The notes beneath the pieces were generated by a model. It was given only the letters and a program-made list of their open reading frames with translations. It made no database searches and was not told the DNA's origin. 64,000 nt of DNA from CAZXDL01 sp964639505 (GTDB lineage: Bacteria > Patescibacteriota > Saccharimonadia > Saccharimonadales > UBA4665), in NCBI GenBank assembly GCA_964639505.1, contig CAZXDL010000001.1, positions 62,001-126,000 of the forward strand, given 5' to 3'. Positions 58,621-64,000 of the stretch are shown piece after piece. The position numbers and the translations under genes were made by a program. How positions within the stretch are numbered: the stretch's first letter is position 1; every line of letters begins with the position of its first letter.

Positions 58621-58673
58621 AGCTTAGCGGTCAATAACACTTCTTGCAAGATGCTTATCCTTTAGCATAGAAT
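58621..58673. promoter_or_regulatory. Divergent promoter with one palindromic -35 (TTGCAA)
   Basis: TTGCAA at 58644-58649 reads the same on both strands. Plus strand: 18-nt spacer to TAGAAT (58668-58673), then 8 nt to ATG 58682. Minus strand: 17-nt spacer to TAAGCT (58626-58621), then 8 nt to ATG 58612. Both respiratory dehydrogenase genes would be leaderless and share the hexamer. Confidence 0.6.
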
Positions 58674-58681
58674 ATGTCGTA

Positions 58682-59872
58682 ATGGCAAAATACAAAGTTT
58701 TAATTGTCGGAGGCGGTTTTGGAGGCGTAAAAGCAGCCCTTGAACTGTGCGACGACCCTAGTTTTAAAATCACCTTACTCAGTGATGACACAGATCTTCG
58801 CTATTACCCGACGCTGTATCATACGGCAACCGGGGGCAAAAAGGCCAATTCTAGCATTCCACTAAATAAAATTTTTGAGGGCAAAAAAGTTAGTATCGTT
58901 CAAGGAGTTGCTCAATCACTAGACAGAAAAACTAAGCTTGTAAAGACCAAAGCGGGCGATGAGTACGAATATGATTATCTAATAATTGGGCTTGGTGTCG
59001 TAACAAATTACTTTGGCATATCGGGATTGCCTGAATATTCATATAGTATTAAAACTCAATCAGAGGTCGAGCGATTCAAAAAACACCTCCACCAACAGCT
59101 TTTAGATGAGAGAAAACCCGACTTACACTACGTAATAGTTGGTGCCGGCCCTACAGGCATTGAACTGGCTGGCGCTCTGCCTAAGTACCTGCAGTACATT
59201 ATGAAAAACCACGACATAAAATCACAAAGGATTCATATCGATCTCATCGAGGCTCTGCCACGATTATTACCACGCCTGCCCAAACATACCTCCCGATTAG
59301 TTGCTAAGCACTTAAAAAAGCTAGGCATTCGCCTATATCTTGGTAAAGCAGTTCAAGGGCAAACGGCAGACGAATTGACGGTTAGCGGCAAGCCGATTCG
59401 CAGCCATACCGTAGTTTGGACAGCTGGCGTCACAAATCATCCGTTCTTCAAAGAAAACGATTTCGTAATTACTAAAAGAGGCAAAGTCTCGGTCGACGCA
59501 TATTTGCAAGCCGAGGAAAACATTTTTGTAATTGGAGATAATTCAAATACACCATATAGCGGCTTAGCTCAAACAGCTCTTCACGATGGCGTTTTTGTTG
59601 CAAAAAACTTAAAGAGGTTTTCAAAAAACAAGCAGTTCAAAAGCTATTTAGCTAAGGAGCCAATTACTGTCATACCGGCTGGGCCGTACTGGGCCGCAGT
59701 TATATGGGGCAAGGTTAAGCTCCACGGCCGTCCAGGCTGGCTTTTACGTCAAGCAAGCGAAGTTGTTGGCTTCCACGATCTTCAACCGTGGCCAAAGGCC
59801 GCTATGCAATTTATGACTCAGTTTGAAGCCGAGGATAACTGCGAGGTTTGCGCCAAAGCAACAGCCAGCTAG
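58682..59872 (+). CDS. ndh: Type II NADH:quinone oxidoreductase (NDH-2)
   Basis: 396-residue membrane-associated flavoprotein moving electrons from NADH to quinone without proton pumping. KVLIVGGGFGGVKAALEL binds FAD (~5-22); YVIVGAGPTGIELAGALPKYL binds NADH (~155-175); TVVWTAGVTNHPFF and NIFVIGDNSNTPYSGLAQTALHDG (~280-303) are NDH-2 motifs; a C-terminal amphipathic region and CEVCAK pair end the protein. Length is typical. With cyo and the D-lactate-type dehydrogenase it completes a minimal quinone-linked respiratory chain. The next gene follows after 33 nt with its own -10 box. Confidence 0.92.
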   Translation: MAKYKVLIVGGGFGGVKAALELCDDPSFKITLLSDDTDLRYYPTLYHTATGGKKANSSIPLNKIFEGKKVSIVQGVAQSLDRKTKLVKTKAGDEYEYDYLIIGLGVVTNYFGISGLPEYSYSIKTQSEVERFKKHLHQQLLDERKPDLHYVIVGAGPTGIELAGALPKYLQYIMKNHDIKSQRIHIDLIEALPRLLPRLPKHTSRLVAKHLKKLGIRLYLGKAVQGQTADELTVSGKPIRSHTVVWTAGVTNHPFFKENDFVITKRGKVSVDAYLQAEENIFVIGDNSNTPYSGLAQTALHDGVFVAKNLKRFSKNKQFKSYLAKEPITVIPAGPYWAAVIWGKVKLHGRPGWLLRQASEVVGFHDLQPWPKAAMQFMTQFEAEDNCEVCAKATAS

Positions 59873-59905
59873 TCGCGGTTATAACAAACGATATACAATA
59901 TATCT

Positions 59906-62900
59906 ATGGAAAAGGGGTTTGCAGCCGCTTATAAGCAGCTTAATTCTGCACAAAAACAGGCCGTCGATGCAATCGATGGCCCAGTCTTGGTTGTGGCTGG
60001 TCCAGGTACCGGTAAAACCCAACTACTTAGTTTACGGGTCGCGAATATCCTTTTAAAAACAGACTCTGACGCCAGCAATATATTGTGCTTAACATTTACC
60101 AATAAAGCGGCCGTTAATATGCGCGATCGTTTATATCAACTAATCGGTCCAGCTTCGAGAAACGTTATTGTTAAAACTTTTCACAGTTTCGCGGCAGACA
60201 TTATGAATCAGTATCCGGATTATTTCTGGGAGGGCGCCAGACTAAGTGTCGCTCCAGACGCCGTCCAAGCGGAAATTATTCAAAAAATACTAGCAAGTCT
60301 GCCGCTGGCAAACCCACTGTCGAGCACATTTGCAGGCAGCTATACAGCTCTCACCGATGTTAAGCAGGCCTTAAAGCTTGCCAAAGAAGCAGGCCTAACG
60401 CCCGATGAGCTTAAGACTGCAATTGATGAAAACCTGAAATACATTAATAGCATCGAGCGAGATTTTATTAATATTGTTCCGCCTACCTTAAGCACAAAAA
60501 AATTAGCAGAGCTCGGTGCCAAAATTAATAAACTGCCGGCACAAAAAACGACTCAAAAGCATATATTGCTTTCACTTGATGTCAGTATTAAAGAAAGTTT
60601 GGTCGCAGCAATCTCACAGGATGAAAATACCAATAAAACAAAAGAAACAGGCAAATGGAAGCAGCGCTGGATCCAAACGGTTAACGGTAAACGAGGTATG
60701 TTTAAAGAACGCGCCCGCAATGAGTGGTGGCTGGCGGTAGCGGATGTTTATGAATCATACCGTGATCAGCTCCATCAGCGCGGTTTTTACGATTACTCCG
60801 ACATGATGATAGAAGTTATTGAGCAGGTTCAAAAAGAACCAAACTTGCGGGCTGACCTACAGGAACGGTTTTTATATGTTTTGATAGACGAATTTCAAGA
60901 TACCAATGCAGCTCAGCTAAGACTGGCACATTTAGTTGCAGATCATTATAGCTCTAATAACCGCCCAAATCTGATGGCTGTAGGTGATGACGACCAGTCA
61001 ATTTTTGCATTTAACGGTGCTGAATTAAACAATATGATCGGTTTTGCCCGCAGCTACCCTGACACAAAATTAATCGTACTCAAAGACAATTACCGCTCAT
61101 CTCAGGCTATACTAGAAGCCGCTTCTTCTATCATCCAATTAGCAGAAGACAGGCTGGTAAACCGCGAGCCTAATATTACAAAAAATCTAAATTCCCAAAA
61201 TCCACCTAATCAGATTTCTTTAATCCAGCACAACAGCTACCCAACCCGGCAACATCAGCAAAGTGCAGTGGCCAAAGAGATTAAGGCACTGTGGGATTCT
61301 GGTGAGACCGACATCGCCGTACTCTCTCGCAAGCACGAAGGTCTCGAACAGCTGGCAGGAATATTACTGCGGCTCAATGTGCCAATAAGGTATGAGCGCC
61401 GCAATAACGTCTTAGATAACGAAGGTGTAGCTGAAATTTGTAAAATCGCGGCTCTGGCCGTTGAAATATCCAGCGGCGATCGAGCGAAAGTGAATCTCGG
61501 AATAGCCGAAATAATCAAGCACCCAATGTGGAAGCTCAGCCCAAAGACATTGTGGAAACTGGCGATTGATAACTATAGCAACAACGATTGGCTCGAAAGC
61601 CTGTTAAACCATGAAGATCCTGAAATAAGCCAGATTGGCTACTGGCTTACATGGCTGGGGCGCATTAGCGACGAGCAGCCGTTGGCAATAGTTATGAATT
61701 ATATTATTGGAATGGAAGAGGGCGAATATATGCTAAGCCCGTTCAGAGAATATTATCTAGAATTTAGGCCGCTCAGCATAACCTACCTCGATACTCTGTC
61801 TGCAATAAGTATCTTACGGGGCCTAGCCAATGAGTTTAGTGACAGTCAAGCAACATTGACGGACTTTGTACGATTTATAGATCTAAACCGTAGCACCGGT
61901 AGCGTAATTGCCGATGAATCATGGTTTGTAAGCGGCGAAAAGGCTGTGCAACTGATTACAATTCATAAGGCAAAAGGGCTGGAATTTGAGCATGTCTATG
62001 TAGTAGACGCGATTGAGTCATCGTGGCAGCCGAGCGTCAGAGGCAGGGCATCGCCGGCCAACCTTCGGCTTCAACCTTATGGCGAAAAATATGATGATTA
62101 TATAAGACTACTGTACGTTGCTCTAACTCGAGCAAAGCGTAATTTTACCGCAACAAGCTACTTTACAGACGATAAGGGAACTGAGATTCTGGCAACGCCG
62201 CTCTTGGCTGGACTTACGCCTAATAAAATTGTATCCGCTGATGATGATGCGATTAACATTTTAGAAGACGACTTGCGCTGGCCCCGCCTTGAAACCAAAG
62301 ATGAGCGAGCATTGTTGTCAGAACGACTCGCCACTTATTCACTCAGTGAAACGGCCCTAACTAACTTTCTAAATGTTGCCGAGGCTGGTCCGAACAGCTT
62401 TTTGGAGCGTCATTTATTACGAATTCCTAAGCCACGTTCTTCGCAGGGCAGCTACGGTTCTGCAATACACGCCGCACTTGAGACTGCACAGCGACTTGTG
62501 AATACAGCTAAACTTGATGTTGGCACCGTTTTAGATCGCTTTGATGCAGCTTTGTCCGATGAGCACATGAACTCAATTGAATTCGAAAAGTATAAGACCC
62601 GAGGACATGATTTATTCAAACACCTGTTTAATGATGAAAGGCTGGTAATTACAAAAGGTGGATTAAGTGAACAGCATATTAGGGATATCATAATCGGAAC
62701 AGCCAATATTAACGGTAAGTTAGATCGTATAGATATAGCTGATGGGAACCTTATTATAAGCGACTATAAAACAGGGAAACCGTTAAGCAATTTTGAAACA
62801 AAAGACCAAACTAAACAGGTTAAGGCATGGCGTCATAAAAATCAGCTGCTATTTTACACGCTCTTGGCAAAGCATAGTGGCAGGTTTAAAAAAACCTCGC

Positions 62901-63118
62901 GCCTGCAAGCTCAGATGATATATCTTGAAGCTGAAAAAAACACCGAACTATACCTAAGGCACAGACCTGAAATCGCAGATTTAAAAAGACTGGAGAAGCT
63001 CATTGAGGCTGTCTGGAAACACATTATGGATCTGGATTTCCCCGACATCAGCAAATACACAAAAGATATTTCGGGTATTAAGAATTTTGAAAATGATTTA
63101 ATTGACGGCAAAATTTAA
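59906..63118 (+). CDS. UvrD/PcrA-like helicase with C-terminal RecB-type nuclease
   Basis: 1070-residue SF1 helicase-nuclease. Helicase motifs: VVAGPGTGKTQLLSLR (I), CLTFTNKAA (Ia), VLIDEFQDTNAAQLRL (II), VGDDDQSIFAFNGA (III), LKDNYRSSQAIL (IV), LITIHKAKGLEFEHVYVV (V), LLYVALTRAKR (VI). The last ~230 residues form a PD-(D/E)XK nuclease: GSAIHAALE (His), NINGKLDRID (Asp) and IISDYKTGKP (Asp/Lys). No Cys FeS cluster of the AddB type is seen. Probably a recombination/repair helicase-nuclease. TACAAT (59894-59899) ends 6 nt before the ATG. A hairpin at 63119-63140 follows the stop. Confidence 0.92.
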   Translation: MEKGFAAAYKQLNSAQKQAVDAIDGPVLVVAGPGTGKTQLLSLRVANILLKTDSDASNILCLTFTNKAAVNMRDRLYQLIGPASRNVIVKTFHSFAADIMNQYPDYFWEGARLSVAPDAVQAEIIQKILASLPLANPLSSTFAGSYTALTDVKQALKLAKEAGLTPDELKTAIDENLKYINSIERDFINIVPPTLSTKKLAELGAKINKLPAQKTTQKHILLSLDVSIKESLVAAISQDENTNKTKETGKWKQRWIQTVNGKRGMFKERARNEWWLAVADVYESYRDQLHQRGFYDYSDMMIEVIEQVQKEPNLRADLQERFLYVLIDEFQDTNAAQLRLAHLVADHYSSNNRPNLMAVGDDDQSIFAFNGAELNNMIGFARSYPDTKLIVLKDNYRSSQAILEAASSIIQLAEDRLVNREPNITKNLNSQNPPNQISLIQHNSYPTRQHQQSAVAKEIKALWDSGETDIAVLSRKHEGLEQLAGILLRLNVPIRYERRNNVLDNEGVAEICKIAALAVEISSGDRAKVNLGIAEIIKHPMWKLSPKTLWKLAIDNYSNNDWLESLLNHEDPEISQIGYWLTWLGRISDEQPLAIVMNYIIGMEEGEYMLSPFREYYLEFRPLSITYLDTLSAISILRGLANEFSDSQATLTDFVRFIDLNRSTGSVIADESWFVSGEKAVQLITIHKAKGLEFEHVYVVDAIESSWQPSVRGRASPANLRLQPYGEKYDDYIRLLYVALTRAKRNFTATSYFTDDKGTEILATPLLAGLTPNKIVSADDDAINILEDDLRWPRLETKDERALLSERLATYSLSETALTNFLNVAEAGPNSFLERHLLRIPKPRSSQGSYGSAIHAALETAQRLVNTAKLDVGTVLDRFDAALSDEHMNSIEFEKYKTRGHDLFKHLFNDERLVITKGGLSEQHIRDIIIGTANINGKLDRIDIADGNLIISDYKTGKPLSNFETKDQTKQVKAWRHKNQLLFYTLLAKHSGRFKKTSRLQAQMIYLEAEKNTELYLRHRPEIADLKRLEKLIEAVWKHIMDLDFPDISKYTKDISGIKNFENDLIDGKI

Positions 63119-63140
63119 GCCGCTCGGCGGACCGAGCGGC
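63119..63140. terminator. Strong bidirectional hairpin between convergent genes
   Basis: GCCGCTCGG (63119-63127), loop CGGA, CCGAGCGGC (63132-63140): 9-bp GC-rich stem starting one base after the helicase stop. No U-run on either strand, so it may be Rho-independent only in part or serve to stabilise 3' ends. Confidence 0.6.
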
Positions 63141-63164
63141 ATTGTAAACCTAAATGTGTTTGTA

Positions 63165-63872
63165 TTATTTCTTCTTTTTAGATGTGGATCGTTTAGCTTT
63201 AGCTGATTTGCTTGCTGCTGGAGCTGAAGATCTTACGGCAGATAGTTTTGGAATATCTCCAGCGAAAAGCGTAGCGTAGAGATTAATGCCGATAACGGCA
63301 CCAAGTATCGGGCCAGCGACATAGGTACCCACAACCCATGCATTAGCGCCGAGGGCAACTGCAGGGTTTAGCAGGCCAAGTGAAGCAGAGGATGCAGCCA
63401 AGATGCCGATCATTAGGCCAAGTCCAACAAATGAAGCGCTCACCGCACGACTAAAGCCTTGATAGACTGCTGAAGCGAAACAAAAGGCAAAAATACCAGC
63501 TCCGACTGCCTCAGCAGTAAAAATCTGCCAGCCAAACTTGCCACCAACGGCCTGTAAGTCATTCCCGACTAAATAGACATACAGCTGAGCAGCTAACCAT
63601 GCGCCCAAAAACTGGAAAGCGATATAAAGTATGGCCGTTATAGTGTCAACCTTGCGAGCCGTCCACCACCCTAGCGTAATGGCTGGATTAAAATGTGCCT
63701 TTGAAGCTGTGCCCAACGCAAAAGACATTAACACGATTGCGAGTCCGGCAGTCGATGCCACGAAAAACGGAACTCCAATACTCGATCTTTGTACAGTTAG
63801 CACCAGCAGTGTCAAAACGCCGGCACCGATAAACTCAGCTACAAGTGCAGCTATCTTTTGTCTTCCAAACAT
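63165..63872 (-). CDS. MIP family aquaporin/glycerol facilitator
   Basis: 235-residue channel with six helices and two half-helices. The first NPA box is SKAHFNPAITLGWW (~60-73) and the second is GLLNPAVALGANAWV (~165-179). The residue after the second NPA is Val rather than the Arg or Asp-x-x-Arg of classical water or glycerol pores, so selectivity is unusual. The last ~30 residues are a Lys/Ser/Ala-rich cytoplasmic tail. ATG 63872 has GGAGG 8 nt upstream; a GTG at 63887 would overlap that site. Confidence 0.88.
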   Translation of the reverse strand: MFGRQKIAALVAEFIGAGVLTLLVLTVQRSSIGVPFFVASTAGLAIVLMSFALGTASKAHFNPAITLGWWTARKVDTITAILYIAFQFLGAWLAAQLYVYLVGNDLQAVGGKFGWQIFTAEAVGAGIFAFCFASAVYQGFSRAVSASFVGLGLMIGILAASSASLGLLNPAVALGANAWVVGTYVAGPILGAVIGINLYATLFAGDIPKLSAVRSSAPAASKSAKAKRSTSKKKK

Positions 63873-64000
63873 TTTTGGAACCTCCACTTAATTAATGACA
63901 TCATCGTAACCTGACAATTAGGTTTTGTAAAGAGTACCAAAAGCTTTTAATGCCACCTCAACAGAGGTCTGAGGCTAAATTTACCTAGGACTCGCCTAAG
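63873..64000. other. Upstream region of the aquaporin gene; no gene seen
   Basis: AT-rich sequence with the GGAGG site of the aquaporin gene at its left end. I see no tRNA, ORF or clear promoter that I would defend. The window ends here. Confidence 0.5.

Overview
The window reads as a chromosomal segment of a very compact bacterial genome, most likely a member of Candidatus Saccharibacteria (TM7) or a close relative in the Patescibacteria. This is inferred from content, not from a 16S gene: housekeeping genes (holB, secE-nusG, L11/L1, L10/L12, dnaX, dnaB, recR, cysS), reduced and zinc-poor versions of several proteins, sparse biosynthesis, and a cytochrome bo3 oxidase of the type reported in some environmental Saccharibacteria. 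TGA is used as a stop codon, so the code is the standard bacterial one. Genes are packed tightly, ATGA-type overlaps are common, and convergent genes often overlap by 1-20 nt. No gene-free stretch longer than about 170 bases remains after annotation. I see no insertion sequence, prophage or CRISPR array.

Layout: 1-1281 holds the end of DNA polymerase III delta' and a TPR protein. 1311-3485 (minus) is an unusual operon of an ATP-grasp ligase, a gamma-glutamylcyclotransferase-like protein and a small membrane protein, preceded by what looks like a leader-peptide transcription attenuator. 3489-4032 carries tRNA-Tyr, two tRNA-Thr and L33. 4022-8392 (minus) is a glycogen-type operon (glycosyltransferase, GH57, GH15). 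8518-13849 holds small membrane proteins with a possible frameshift site, a queuosine-precursor transporter behind tRNA-Trp, a P-loop kinase, a YgjP-type metallopeptidase, a histidine kinase and a GT2. 13877-17026 is secE-nusG-rplK-rplA with two unknown small genes inserted. 17066-20807 is a thymidylate cluster: Tmk, Dcd, and a Tmk-ThyX-ThyX fusion. 20809-24134 has an unknown protein, an M20 peptidase and rplJ-rplL.

24289-32283 is an information-processing block (unknown 169-aa protein, dnaX, dnaB, a membrane protein, ybaB, recR, nrnA, cysS). 32264-36618 (minus) has an AI-2E-type permease, two GT4 enzymes and an alpha/beta hydrolase. 36733-44264 holds tRNA-Gln, DUF1697, 6-phosphogluconate dehydrogenase, archaeal-type PEP carboxylase with an aminotransferase, an ABC exporter and a flippase-like protein. 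44311-46858 has a two-component pair preceded by a small ORF with an apparent AUU start, then a Crp/Fnr regulator. 46895-51947 is cell-envelope glycosylation (LCP, GT2, a PMT-like protein, a flippase). 51944-59872 is a short aerobic respiratory chain: cyoABCDE, an FAD-linked D-lactate/glycolate-type dehydrogenase and NDH-2. 59906-63872 has a UvrD-like helicase fused to a RecB-type nuclease, and an aquaporin.

Three expression features recur. First, many genes have a -10 box only 6-10 nt upstream of the start codon with no Shine-Dalgarno, which predicts leaderless or nearly leaderless mRNAs. Second, two genes appear to start at non-canonical AUN codons (AUA for cyoE, AUU for the ORF at 44311). 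Third, several ribosomal or regulatory leaders contain strong hairpins. The most novel candidate is the attenuated ATP-grasp/GGCT operon at 1311-3485.
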